DNA of 33,197 nucleotides, from NCBI RefSeq assembly GCF_004959775.1, contig NZ_SJZG01000021.1, positions 1 through 33,197 of the forward strand. Reading direction: 5' to 3'. Source of the DNA: Agromyces sp. H66 (GTDB lineage: Bacteria > Actinomycetota > Actinomycetes > Actinomycetales > Microbacteriaceae). Positions within the stretch are counted from its first letter, which is position 1. Each line of letters begins with the position of its first letter. The translations under genes were made by a program, and so were the position numbers. The notes below the pieces were generated by a model. It was not told the DNA's origin. It worked only from the letters and a program-made list of their open reading frames with translations, and ran no database searches. Positions 25,256 through 33,133 of this stretch are shown here, in pieces.

Positions 25256-25270
25256 TTGCAAGAACCTGAG
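25256..25270 (+). promoter_or_regulatory. Third copy of the operator-like 15-mer
   Basis: TTGCAAGAACCTGAG matches the 15-mer at 15916-15930 at 14 of 15 positions. It lies 18 bases before the relaxase start codon, between a TATGCT -10-like box and the ribosome site. It ties the transfer gene to the regulation of the integration genes. Confidence 0.65.
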
Positions 25271-25288
25271 CTTGCTCGGAGGAAGGCG

Positions 25289-27931
25289 ATGAAGGGTGGA
25301 GTGATCCTCTACCGGGGTTCCGGCGCCGACGCGCGCCGATACCTCGAGTCCGATCGCTCCCGCGCGGACGACTACTACCTCGAGGGCGGCACGGCGCAGG
25401 CCGAGTTCTCCGTCGTCGACGGCAACGGCGAAGTGATCGGCGAGGGCGCGCTCACCCCCGACCAGTACGCCGACTGGGTCGACTGGATCAATCCACTCAC
25501 CGGCGAGTCGATGGGCACGCCCCGCCAGGCCGGCGACGCTCGCCACGGATCGCCGCGGTTCGCAGAGATGGTCGTGAACGCACCGAAGTCGCTGTCGATC
25601 GCTGCAGCACTGCACCCCGAGGTATCCGATGCCCTCGATGCGGCGCAACGCGACGCGGTCGCCGAGATCCGCAGCTGGCTCGGCCAGCACTCGGTCACGC
25701 GTGTCGGTCCGCGCGGCGCCCAGCGGGTGGTGCCGGTTGAGCAGCTCGAGACGGTCGCGGTCTCGCATACGACCTCACGGGCCGGCGATCCCCACCGGCA
25801 CATCCATTTCCAGATCGGCACGCGGGTGTGGGCGGATGCCGCGTGGCGAGGTCTCGACACGGCAGCACTGTTCCGGCAGCAGGGCGCGATCCGCGCGCTC
25901 GGCACCGCCGTGATCGCAGCACACCCGCAACTTTCGGCAACCCTCGACGCCCATGGACTCACGCTCGATCCGGTCACCGCCGAGGTCGCCGAGCTACAAC
26001 CCTTCAACGCGGTGATGAGCAAGCGCGCCGAGCAGGTAGCGCGCAACCTCGCGCAGTTCGAGAAGGAGTGGCGCACGGCGCACCCCGATCAGGAGCCCGG
26101 GCCCGCCGCGATGTCGCGACTGATTGCGATGGCTTGGGATCACGATCGACCGCACAAGAAGCCGCTCCGGCTCGGCAGTGAGGATGGGTGGCGGCGCGAG
26201 CTCGAGGCATCCGGCTATCGACCTGATCTGGAGCGCATGCCGACGCGACCCTGCGTCGCACTCGATGCGCTGAGCGTGCAGGATGTCGCGCGCCGTGCGC
26301 TCGATCGATGCGCGGCCTCTGCGTCGACGTGGACCGTGCACGACATTCAGGAGCACGTGTCGCACCTCGTCACCGAGGCCGGCGTGCGTGCCGAACCGCC
26401 GCCGCTGCGCGAGTTCATCATGATCGCGACGCGGCTAGCCGAAGAGAACTGCCTGTCGGTGTTGCCGCCCGATGCGCCACATCCGGAGCACATCGCCCAC
26501 CTCACGAGCGTGCATGTCATCGCCACCGAGACCCGTCTGCGCGATCTGCTCACGGTCCGTGCTGGGCGGTCGCAGCAACGCACACCTGATCTATCGCGCA
26601 TTGCGCAGCGACTCCGACTCGACCCGGCGCAAGCGCGCGCGGCTGCAGCCGTGGCATCCGCTCAATCGCTCGTCGTGGTGGAGGGCGCAGCGGGCGCGGG
26701 AAAGACGACCATGCTCGCCGCAGCGATCGAGGCGGCCGCCAAGTATGGGCGCAAGACCCGAGTCGTCTCGCCGACGAAGAAGGCGGCCGACGTTGCGCAC
26801 CACGAGCTCGGAGTTGCAGCCGACAGCGTCGCCAAGCTCGTGCACGAGCACGGCTGGCGGTGGAATCGTGACGGCGTATGGACGCGGCTCGCCGTCGGCG
26901 ACCACGATCCCGATACGGATACCGCGTACGCCGGCCCCGCGGCATCCGCTCGGCTCGCGCTTGGCGAACGGATCGTCGTCGACGAATCGGGCATGCTCGA
27001 TCAGGACACCGCGCTCGCGCTCCTGACCATCGCCGACGAGCACCTCGCCAGCGTCGCCCTCATTGGCGACCGCGCGCAGCTCGCCGCCGTCGGCCGCGGC
27101 GGCGTGCTCGACATGGCCGCGCAGCTGCTCCCCCGCGTGCATCGCATGACGGCCGTGCACCGATTCGTCGATCCCGAGTACGCCGCGCTCACCGTGCAGA
27201 TGCGGCACGGGGAGCATCCGGAGGCGGTCTTCGATCGGCTCCGCGCGCTCGGTCTCGTTGAGATTCATGAGAGTCCGGACGCGCTGCTCGAGGCGCTTGC
27301 GGGCGAGTGGCGCGAGGGTTGCGCGATGACCGTTGCGACGAACGATGAGGCGCGTGAGCTGAATGCGCGGATTCGCGAGGATCGGGTGCGGGCCGGCGAT
27401 GTCGATCACAGCCGCACGGTGATCGGGAGCGATGGGCTGAGCATCGGGCGCGGCGATGTGATTCAGACCCGGCGGAATGACTCGGGTGTGCGTGTGGCGA
27501 ATCGACAGGTGTGGGTGGTTCGGAGCGTAGGCGATGATGGCGCGTTGTGGGCGACGGAGCGTGCCGCTGGCAATCGGCCGCGATCAGTTCGGCTGCCAGC
27601 CGATTACGTCGCCGAACACACGCATCTTGCGTACGCCGCGACGGCCCACGGGGTGCAGGGCACCACCGTAGACGAGTCGCAAACGGCGATCAGCGACGCG
27701 ATGAGCGCTGCGGGTGTCTACGTGGGGATGACGCGCGGGCGGAACTTCAACCGCCTGCACCTCGTTGCGGCGGATGTTGATGATGCGCGCGAGCAGTTCG
27801 TCGCCGCGACGGATCGAGCTCGCGCAGATCGCGGGCTCGCGCAAGCGACGGCAGCTGCGCATGAGTCATTGCGTGGTCTGGATACCGGCACCGCACAGCG
27901 GAGGGGGTCGGAAGCTGGGCTGAACCGATGA
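25289..27931 (+). CDS. MobF-family (TrwC/TraA-type) relaxase-helicase
   Basis: Nicks and unwinds element DNA for conjugative transfer; 880 aa. ATG at 25289 is chosen because GGAGGAAGG lies at 25278-25286; an in-frame TTG further up lies inside the operator. The N-terminal TrwC-type relaxase domain has candidate catalytic tyrosines in ADDYYLEGG, FAEMVVNAPKSLSIAAAL, and the histidine triad in SRAGDPHRHIHFQIGTRVW near residue 169. A helicase half follows, with Walker A VVEGAAGAGKTTML (~467), VVDESGMLDQDTA (Walker B), ALIGDRAQLAAVGRGGVLD, YAATAHGVQGTTVDESQT and YVGMTRGR. No coupling protein or mating-channel gene is nearby, so transfer would need a helper. Codon use resembles the chromosome more than the Qat cargo does. 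Confidence 0.93.
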   Translation: MKGGVILYRGSGADARRYLESDRSRADDYYLEGGTAQAEFSVVDGNGEVIGEGALTPDQYADWVDWINPLTGESMGTPRQAGDARHGSPRFAEMVVNAPKSLSIAAALHPEVSDALDAAQRDAVAEIRSWLGQHSVTRVGPRGAQRVVPVEQLETVAVSHTTSRAGDPHRHIHFQIGTRVWADAAWRGLDTAALFRQQGAIRALGTAVIAAHPQLSATLDAHGLTLDPVTAEVAELQPFNAVMSKRAEQVARNLAQFEKEWRTAHPDQEPGPAAMSRLIAMAWDHDRPHKKPLRLGSEDGWRRELEASGYRPDLERMPTRPCVALDALSVQDVARRALDRCAASASTWTVHDIQEHVSHLVTEAGVRAEPPPLREFIMIATRLAEENCLSVLPPDAPHPEHIAHLTSVHVIATETRLRDLLTVRAGRSQQRTPDLSRIAQRLRLDPAQARAAAAVASAQSLVVVEGAAGAGKTTMLAAAIEAAAKYGRKTRVVSPTKKAADVAHHELGVAADSVAKLVHEHGWRWNRDGVWTRLAVGDHDPDTDTAYAGPAASARLALGERIVVDESGMLDQDTALALLTIADEHLASVALIGDRAQLAAVGRGGVLDMAAQLLPRVHRMTAVHRFVDPEYAALTVQMRHGEHPEAVFDRLRALGLVEIHESPDALLEALAGEWREGCAMTVATNDEARELNARIREDRVRAGDVDHSRTVIGSDGLSIGRGDVIQTRRNDSGVRVANRQVWVVRSVGDDGALWATERAAGNRPRSVRLPADYVAEHTHLAYAATAHGVQGTTVDESQTAISDAMSAAGVYVGMTRGRNFNRLHLVAADVDDAREQFVAATDRARADRGLAQATAAAHESLRGLDTGTAQRRGSEAGLNR

Positions 27932-28059
27932 GGACCCTGCCTCGCGTGGCCGATCCATTCCGCGCGGATTGTGAGCGGGCTGTTGGCACACGGCGACGCC
28001 CCCTCCACCATTCAGGGAAATGTCTCCCGCGTGCGTGGATGGATGTCGGTGCCGGCCGA

Positions 28060-28065
28060 TAACTT
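28060..28065 (+). promoter_or_regulatory. Leaderless -10 box before the 154-aa gene
   Basis: TAACTT, six bases, then ATG at 28072. It has the same geometry as the tilS, 237-aa and kinase promoters. It lies in the 140-base relaxase/154-aa interval, which holds nothing else recognisable apart from a short CCGCGCGG palindrome near 27959. Confidence 0.45.
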
Positions 28066-28071
28066 TCCCAT

Positions 28072-28536
28072 ATGACGGGGACCGAGATACTTCAGACATG
28101 GCTGGCTGTGCTCTCGTTGCCCACCGTCGCGGCAACCGGCGCCTGGCTCGGGCGTCGATTCAGCAAAGAGTCCCGCCTTCTTATCCGTCTTGAGCGGCTG
28201 GCAGGCATCTTCCCGAACCTTCCTGAGGGCAAGACGCGAGACGAGTTTGCGAAGCGGGTCTCCGAGGCAGGCGCTGAACTCAATGCGCGGCATGATCCGA
28301 TCTTCAAGCAGGAGCGTCATCGAAAGCGAAAAGTGATCATCGGCGTCGTGGTGGCGACAGCGTTCACCATTCTCGCGTTCCCAGGCCAAGGGATGATCGA
28401 CTCAGGGTGGAGCACTGCCGCAAGCGTCGCGATCGGAGGCGTTGTGGTTGGTGCCTTCTTCCTGATCGAGCGCGACACGCATCGACAACGTCAGGCCATC
28501 AGGGCCGAGCAAGACCGCGAGCTCGTCGGGGAGTAA
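28072..28536 (+). CDS. Small membrane protein of unknown function (154 aa)
   Basis: Unrecognised. An N-terminal hydrophobic stretch (ILQTWLAVLSLPTVAATGAWLG, residues ~5-26) is followed by a charged cytoplasmic-type loop (KESRLLIRLERLAGIFPNLPEGKTRDEFAKRVSE). Two further membrane segments (VIIGVVVATAFTILAFPGQG and AASVAIGGVVVGAFFLIER) precede a basic/acidic tail (DTHRQRQAIRAEQDRELVGE). It lies downstream of the relaxase on the same strand, and has no ribosome site. Such small membrane proteins with charged middles occur in many mobile elements; a defence or entry-exclusion role is only a guess. Confidence 0.65.
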   Translation: MTGTEILQTWLAVLSLPTVAATGAWLGRRFSKESRLLIRLERLAGIFPNLPEGKTRDEFAKRVSEAGAELNARHDPIFKQERHRKRKVIIGVVVATAFTILAFPGQGMIDSGWSTAASVAIGGVVVGAFFLIERDTHRQRQAIRAEQDRELVGE

Positions 28537-28801
28537 GTGCCCCGTACTCTGACGGCGGCGACACTGGCGCCGATGAGAAACGGCAGCGGCGCAGGGATGC
28601 GTGAACAGGCTTCGCAGATGGACGCCGAGGCGCGGCCGGAACGCGACGTCGGCGGTCACCGACCAAGATGCCCGCCGGGACACTGAGCTGCTTGCTGCTG
28701 CCCATTGGCTGTCGGCCGGGCGACAACGTCTACTCCGGCATCTCGTGCACGTGACACCGGACGATACTGTGGGCACAATTCAGGGCGAGGGGCGGGCTGG
28801 G

Positions 28802-29263
28802 GTGGATCCGAACATCATCATCAATGCGGGAATCTTCGTCGTGTCGGCTGGCGCAGCCGCCATTGCATGGTGGCAGGCAATTAGTGCAGACAAAGCCAAA
28901 ACGGCGGCCGCGCGCGAAGCCGGCCGATCCGTCGAGGCGGCCGAGGCCTCGGCGGGCAGTGCCCAGCGCTCCGCCAGCGCTGCCGAGCGGCACGTTGAGA
29001 TCGTTACCGAAGCAGAAGAGCGGAAGCGCGAAAACGAGGAGCGGCGACAGGCTGAAATGATCTCCGCCTGGGTCGAGACGAAGGATACGGGCAACACAGT
29101 AGTCGTCGTAAGCAATGCCTCGGATACGGCGATCTACGAAGTGTTCGCGGCCGAAGGAATTGCAAATCGGGACGGACAATACGCGTTCAGCACCTTCCCA
29201 GGGTCGCGGACGGGAGTGCACAAGATCGCCCCTGGACGCTGGGAGATGCCCATCCCCCCTAAA
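28802..29263 (+). pseudogene. Membrane/coiled-coil protein gene, 5' part (split by second IS)
   Basis: First 154 codons of a 213-aa protein of unknown function. GTG at 28802 gives MDPNIIINAGIFVVSAGAAAIAWWQAISADKAKT, one N-terminal membrane helix, then an Ala/Glu/Arg-rich coiled coil (EAAEASAGSAQRS to RRQAEMISAW) and a beta-rich domain beginning VETKDTGNTVVVVSNASDTAIYEVF. A GAGGGG lies upstream. The open frame also extends up to a GTG at 28601, but that part is less gene-like. The IS starts at 29264; read-through stops at 29305. The continuation at 30936-31115 is in frame. A GTGACA/CACAAT pair (17-base spacing) at 28751-28779 is a weak promoter candidate. Confidence 0.8.
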
Positions 29264-29312
29264 CCTCGATCCACCGAGCTGATGGGCTCTGAACGGGCGC
29301 AGTGACGCGGAA

Positions 29313-29376
29313 ATGCCTTCCGGATCAGGGAAAATAGAACTTGCTAAGGGTTCTGTTCTTCCGATTCGAAAGGCAT
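29313..29376 (+). promoter_or_regulatory. Stem-loop in IS copy 2 transposase leader
   Basis: ATGCCTTCCGGATC (29313-29326) pairs with GATTCGAAAGGCAT (29363-29376) at 13 of 14 positions if one G-U is counted. It ends 7 bases before the transposase ATG, exactly as in copy 1. Loop sequences share GGGAAAAT and CTTGCT. Confidence 0.6.
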
Positions 29377-29383
29377 CTCGTAG

Positions 29384-30790
29384 ATGCAATTCAAGCATGC
29401 TCGGGCCGCGGTGACCGCGGTCTTCGATGATCCGAATCTCGTGTCGGTCGCGGGCCTGGTTCCGGCGATGCGTCTCGCGCAACGCGTGGGGCTTGCGGAC
29501 CTGTCGCAGCAGCGACTGAGCGTCCCAACGGACAAGGGCGCCAACGCGGGTGCGAAGGTCTCCGCGCTGGTCGCGGGGATGCTTGCCGGTGCGGACTCGA
29601 TCGATGACTTGAACCTGCTCCGCCACGGCGGCATGGCGAAGCTGTTCGACCGGGTCTACGCGCCGTCGACGCTGGGATCGTTCCTGCGGGCGTTTCAGTT
29701 CGGCCACGTCCGCCAGCTCGACGCCGTCGCCTCCCGGGTCCTGCAGAATCTGACCTCCCAGGCACCCCTGTTGCAGACCCGACCGGGCGAGCACGTGATG
29801 GTCGATCTGGACGACACGATCATCGAGGTCCACGGCTACGGCAAGCAAGGTGCCGGGTTCGGATACTCCGGCGTCCGCGGCCTCAACGCGCTTTTCGCGT
29901 CGGCGTCGACCTCGTCGTCGGCACCGGTGGTCCTCGCGCAGCGGCTCCGTAAGGGTTCGGCGGGGTCTCCGAAAGGCGCGGCACGGATCGTCGCCGACGC
30001 GCTCGCGACGCTGCGCCGGATGAACCCGGGCGACGGGCCGCGGATTCTGGTCCGAGCCGATTCCGCGTTCTACGGGCACGCCACCATCGGAACCGCGATC
30101 AAAGCGGGCGCGGACGTGTCCGTCACTGTCCGGATGGACCCCGCGGTGAAGGCCGCGATCGGCACGATCCCGGCGGATGCGTGGACCACGATCGAATACA
30201 CCGACGCGATCCTCGACGAGACCACCGGGCAGTGGATCTCCCGCGCCGAGGTCGCCGAGGTGCCGTTCACCGCGTTCCGGTCGAGGAAGAAGGCCGAACA
30301 GGTCACCGGGCGACTGGTGGTGCGCCGCATCCCCGACCTGAACCCGAAACAGCTTGACGCTCCGACGCTGTTCGACACCTGGCGGCACCACGCGTTCTTC
30401 ACCACCACCGACGTTGAAATCATGGATACGGTGACCGCGGACAAGACCCACCGTGGTCACGCGGTCATCGAGCAGGTCCACGCCGACCTCAAGAACGGCC
30501 CGCTTGCGCACCTGCCCTCCGGCGTGTTCACCGCGAACAGCGCCTGGCTCGTGCTCGCCGTGATCGCGTTCAACCTCACCCGCACCGCCGGCATCCTCGC
30601 CGACCACGCAGGGCGGCTCGCGAAAGCGACGACCGCGACGATCCGTCGCACCCTGATCAACGTCCCCGCCCGCCTCGCGCGCTCGGCCCGCCGGATCACT
30701 CTCCACCTCCCCGAGGCATGGCCATGGGAGCCCGCGTTCACACGGCTGTTCGCGATCACCCACGCGCCGCCACCAGCCGCGACGACCTGA
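29384..30790 (+). CDS. IS1380-family DDE transposase (copy 2)
   Basis: A 468-residue intact transposase with the same motif order as copy 1: FDDPNLVSVAGLVPAM, DLDDTIIEVHGYGKQGAGFGYSG, RADSAFYGHATIG, VSVTVRMDPAVKAAIGTIP and AVIEQVHADLKNGPLAHLPSG. The two differ throughout the coding region, so they are separate acquisitions of related elements rather than a recent duplication within the window. No frameshift or internal stop is seen. Confidence 0.95.
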   Translation: MQFKHARAAVTAVFDDPNLVSVAGLVPAMRLAQRVGLADLSQQRLSVPTDKGANAGAKVSALVAGMLAGADSIDDLNLLRHGGMAKLFDRVYAPSTLGSFLRAFQFGHVRQLDAVASRVLQNLTSQAPLLQTRPGEHVMVDLDDTIIEVHGYGKQGAGFGYSGVRGLNALFASASTSSSAPVVLAQRLRKGSAGSPKGAARIVADALATLRRMNPGDGPRILVRADSAFYGHATIGTAIKAGADVSVTVRMDPAVKAAIGTIPADAWTTIEYTDAILDETTGQWISRAEVAEVPFTAFRSRKKAEQVTGRLVVRRIPDLNPKQLDAPTLFDTWRHHAFFTTTDVEIMDTVTADKTHRGHAVIEQVHADLKNGPLAHLPSGVFTANSAWLVLAVIAFNLTRTAGILADHAGRLAKATTATIRRTLINVPARLARSARRITLHLPEAWPWEPAFTRLFAITHAPPPAATT

Positions 30791-30935
30791 CCATCGCCGC
30801 CCAGCGGCACGACCGAGTACTCAAGTGGACGGCCGGGATGCGACGCCCGGAACACACCCCTGCCCGAACGAGATCAGCGCACTCCGATCACGACCCCGCT
30901 GACCACCCCGGGTTCATCGGTGGATCGAGGCTAAA

Positions 30936-31115
30936 TCCGGTCACTCCTCCGGGATGGGCGCGTTCGTTGACGTAGCGTTGGCTTTCCGCGACGCGCGCGA
31001 TGTTCATTGGATGCGCGATGCAAGCGGACGCCTTCGTCGACTCAATCAGGAAGGCTGGCGCGAGCTCGAAGTAGAGATGCCATTCACGTGGTCTAGACCG
31101 ACTCCATCACGATGA
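30936..31115 (+). pseudogene. Membrane/coiled-coil protein gene, 3' part
   Basis: Sixty codons including TGA at 31113-31115, directly after the right CTAAA duplication and in frame with 28802-29263. It encodes SGHSSGMGAFVDVALAF, then RDARDVHWMRDASGRLRRLN and a Trp/Glu-rich end WRELEVEMPFTWSRP. The phrase F-x-D-A-x-x-x-W-x-R-D-x-x-G-x-L is a common ending of small domains in actinobacterial membrane proteins, which supports real coding sequence. Confidence 0.8.
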
Positions 31116-31180
31116 CTCTCGTACGACCTCGAACCCTAGTCGCGCAGCGAGCGGCCTAGAGTCGCGTTTAGGCGGACCCA

Positions 31181-32086
31181 ATGAATCAAAGCGATCATCT
31201 CGAGAACCGACGTCTGTTGGCGACGCCCGGCGCCCACGGCCCGGCAGAACTCGTGGATAGCGACGTCCAGTCCATCAGCCGTGCAGTGCTCTTGCTTGTC
31301 ACCACAGCCGAGAAGATCACTTTCGAGACTGCAAACAACCCACCGCCGACCGGATCCCCCGCTCACGATCTTTGGCGCGGGTCGGAAGGCGGGTATGCGA
31401 TTGATGGCTTCATCACGATGCAGTACGCGAACATGTCTGCCATGGATCACGCGCGGGGGTTCGTTTCGCTTGTCCGAACCCCCACTGTCAGATCCACCGC
31501 TCTGGCAACGATAGCCAGAGGAGCGTTGGAGTCCCTCGCGCGAACATGGTACCTGCTTGCTCGCGAAAACGACTCCGACTTTGTCTACCGAGTGCTCTCT
31601 TTGCTGAGGTCCGACCTTCGGTACTCAGAGCTGCTAGACGAACGCATCCACACTCGGGACGGTGATGCGGTCGATCCTGCAGAAAGACGCGAGTTCTATT
31701 CGTCGGAACTGAAGCGACTGGGCATGCCTTCCCCTGCAAGGATTGACCTGGCCAATATGGTGTCAGCCATGCTCGACGCGGAGATGGACAAGAGCGACGG
31801 TCGAATGCACTACTCCGCCCTCTCGTCAATTGCACACGCGCATCGACTGGGCATCAACACCTTTATCACCACCGGCAGCGACGGGGACATAACTGGCCTT
31901 GCGGCTCCTAGACCGGTGGTGATGGACATGGTCGGCCACCTCGTCGCTGCGACCTTCGGAACCACGCAGGCCTTCGTTACGTTCTACGGGGATCAGACAC
32001 GGCATGTCGAGCTGCTCGAGACTGCGATGCAGCGTGCTCTTCGAATCCTGGTTCCGATCATGGACAGCATCTGGCCCGACTCGTAG
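31181..32086 (+). CDS. Unknown soluble helical protein (301 aa)
   Basis: I do not recognise the family. The 301-residue protein has no signal or membrane helix and appears largely alpha-helical: VQSISRAVLLLVTTAEKITF, MSAMDHARGFVSLVRTPTVRSTALATIARGALESLARTWYLLARENDSDFVYRVLSLLRSDLRYSELL, and a conserved-looking HYSALSSIAHAHRLGINTF near residue 215. The pattern of a helical bundle with a Tyr-Ser-x-Leu-Ser and paired His residues resembles several uncharacterised actinobacterial proteins, but no activity can be named. A TAGAGT at 31155-31160 and AGGCGG just before the ATG may serve as -10 and ribosome site. It is convergent with the DUF4839 gene. Confidence 0.7.
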   Translation: MNQSDHLENRRLLATPGAHGPAELVDSDVQSISRAVLLLVTTAEKITFETANNPPPTGSPAHDLWRGSEGGYAIDGFITMQYANMSAMDHARGFVSLVRTPTVRSTALATIARGALESLARTWYLLARENDSDFVYRVLSLLRSDLRYSELLDERIHTRDGDAVDPAERREFYSSELKRLGMPSPARIDLANMVSAMLDAEMDKSDGRMHYSALSSIAHAHRLGINTFITTGSDGDITGLAAPRPVVMDMVGHLVAATFGTTQAFVTFYGDQTRHVELLETAMQRALRILVPIMDSIWPDS

Positions 32087-32099
32087 CGCACAATCCCAT

Positions 32100-32146
32100 G
32101 GCACCACGAGGTTCTCACCGCGGCGGGCCTCGGATGCCGTGGTGCC
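32100..32146. terminator. Hairpin between convergent 301-aa and DUF4839 genes
   Basis: GGCACCACG (32100-32108) pairs with CGTGGTGCC (32138-32146), and the stem can extend inward through GAGG/CCTC after a bulge. It starts 13 bases after the 301-aa gene stop. The following TCTAATTGGC is only weakly T-rich. The rest of 32087-32254 holds nothing recognisable. Confidence 0.5.
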
Positions 32147-32254
32147 GATGTCTAATTGGCTGGCGTGTTAGCAAGGGCAAATCATGGCGTCGGGCATGCT
32201 CATGTCGGCCGACCTCGACGCGATCTTTATTGCGCGCCACGAACGGAGCTGGGT

Positions 32255-33004
32255 TCAGCGGAACGACGTCTCGACCGGCTCGATGAGGAACAAGCACGAG
32301 CCCGACTCGTACTCCTCAACCTCGGCCGTGATCTGGAGGTTGTCACCTAGCCCAAGGGTGTCCGGCACGTCGCCGGCGTAGTGCAGATCGTTGACGGAAT
32401 TCACATCCCGAAACTGGAACGCCGGCCCCAATTGCGAGGTCTGGCTGTAGTCGCCCACACCGAGCAGGATGTCGTATCGCGTGTTGTAGTCACCGTGGTT
32501 GTTGATCGCACCGACGTTTCCGTCAAACGCGATCGTCTGCCCGCGATACTTCTCCGCGAAGGCAGAAATCGACTGATCGCAGTAGTCGCCGAGCGCCAGT
32601 ATCGCGGCGAACTCTGGAGTGTTCTCCGCCGTGATGACGGTCACTTCAGGCTGAGCCGGTTCGGCTGGCTCAGTCGGCTCAGCCGATCCAGCCGCCGAGG
32701 GGCTCTCGCTCGAAGCGGCCGTTGGAGTCGGTTCCATTTCGGCCGCAGGAGCATTCTTTTCTCCGATCGCCCCCACCGTTATCACTGTTGCGAGCGCGAG
32801 CGCGAGGAATCCGCCGCCGATCGCGTACAAGAGCACAGGCACCTTCGGCTTCGGCTTGCGGACCACGATCTCCGACTGGAGTTTCCCGCTGGACTGCGAT
32901 ACGACCTCCCAGCCGTCCTTCTCCAACTTCGCGACCGTGCGCGCTTCCATTCCACGGATAGCTCGCACCGTCTTGGTCTCGTACTTGACGTCGTCGTCGG
33001 CCAT
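32255..33004 (-). CDS. DUF4839 domain membrane-anchored protein
   Basis: A 249-residue protein of unknown function. ATG at 33004 (MADDDVKYETKTVRAIRGMEAR) is chosen because GAGGAA lies just upstream and this opening is typical; a longer frame to 33142 would start inside the 23-bp repeat. Order: a small N-terminal domain with RTVAKLEKDGWEVVSQ; one membrane helix (VPVLLYAIGGGFLALALATVITVGAI, ~60-85); a Ser/Pro/Ala/Glu-rich linker with AEPTEPAEPAQPE; then the DUF4839 domain with LGDYCDQSISAFAEKYRGQTIAFDGNV, NNHGDYNTRYDILLGVGDYS and PAFQFRDVN. The C-terminal domain would be extracytoplasmic. It is the last gene before the right-end repeat. Confidence 0.88.
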   Translation of the reverse strand: MADDDVKYETKTVRAIRGMEARTVAKLEKDGWEVVSQSSGKLQSEIVVRKPKPKVPVLLYAIGGGFLALALATVITVGAIGEKNAPAAEMEPTPTAASSESPSAAGSAEPTEPAEPAQPEVTVITAENTPEFAAILALGDYCDQSISAFAEKYRGQTIAFDGNVGAINNHGDYNTRYDILLGVGDYSQTSQLGPAFQFRDVNSVNDLHYAGDVPDTLGLGDNLQITAEVEEYESGSCLFLIEPVETSFR

Positions 33005-33133
33005 GCAGTTCCTCGACTCGGTTGCAGCGGGCACCGCGCCAGCCTGGTCGAGCCTATCAACGCCGAAGACGCGCACGGCGACTACCGGACCCCCCGTTCG
33101 TGGGTGCCACCACGACAGCGGTTCGATGAAAAT

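Larger units (their letters stand above)
29264..30930 (+). mobile_element. IS1380-family insertion sequence, copy 2
   Basis: A complete 1667-bp IS with terminal repeats CCTCGATCCACCGAG (29264-29278) and the complement of the CCTCGATCCACCGAT version (30916-30930), 14 of 15 matching. It is flanked by a 5-bp duplication CTAAA (29259-29263 and 30931-30935). Orientation is the same as copy 1. The ends are almost identical to copy 1, while the transposase is well diverged. Confidence 0.95.

Noticed and set aside
28601..28801. N-terminal extension of the IS-split 213-aa protein to GTG 28601.
   Set aside because: The added residues are Arg-rich and look non-coding; GTG 28802 directly precedes the membrane helix and follows a GAGGGG.
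28730..30763. Long minus-strand frame opposite IS copy 2.
   Set aside because: Antisense to an intact transposase and without domain features; a similar but shorter frame opposite copy 1 has the same cause.
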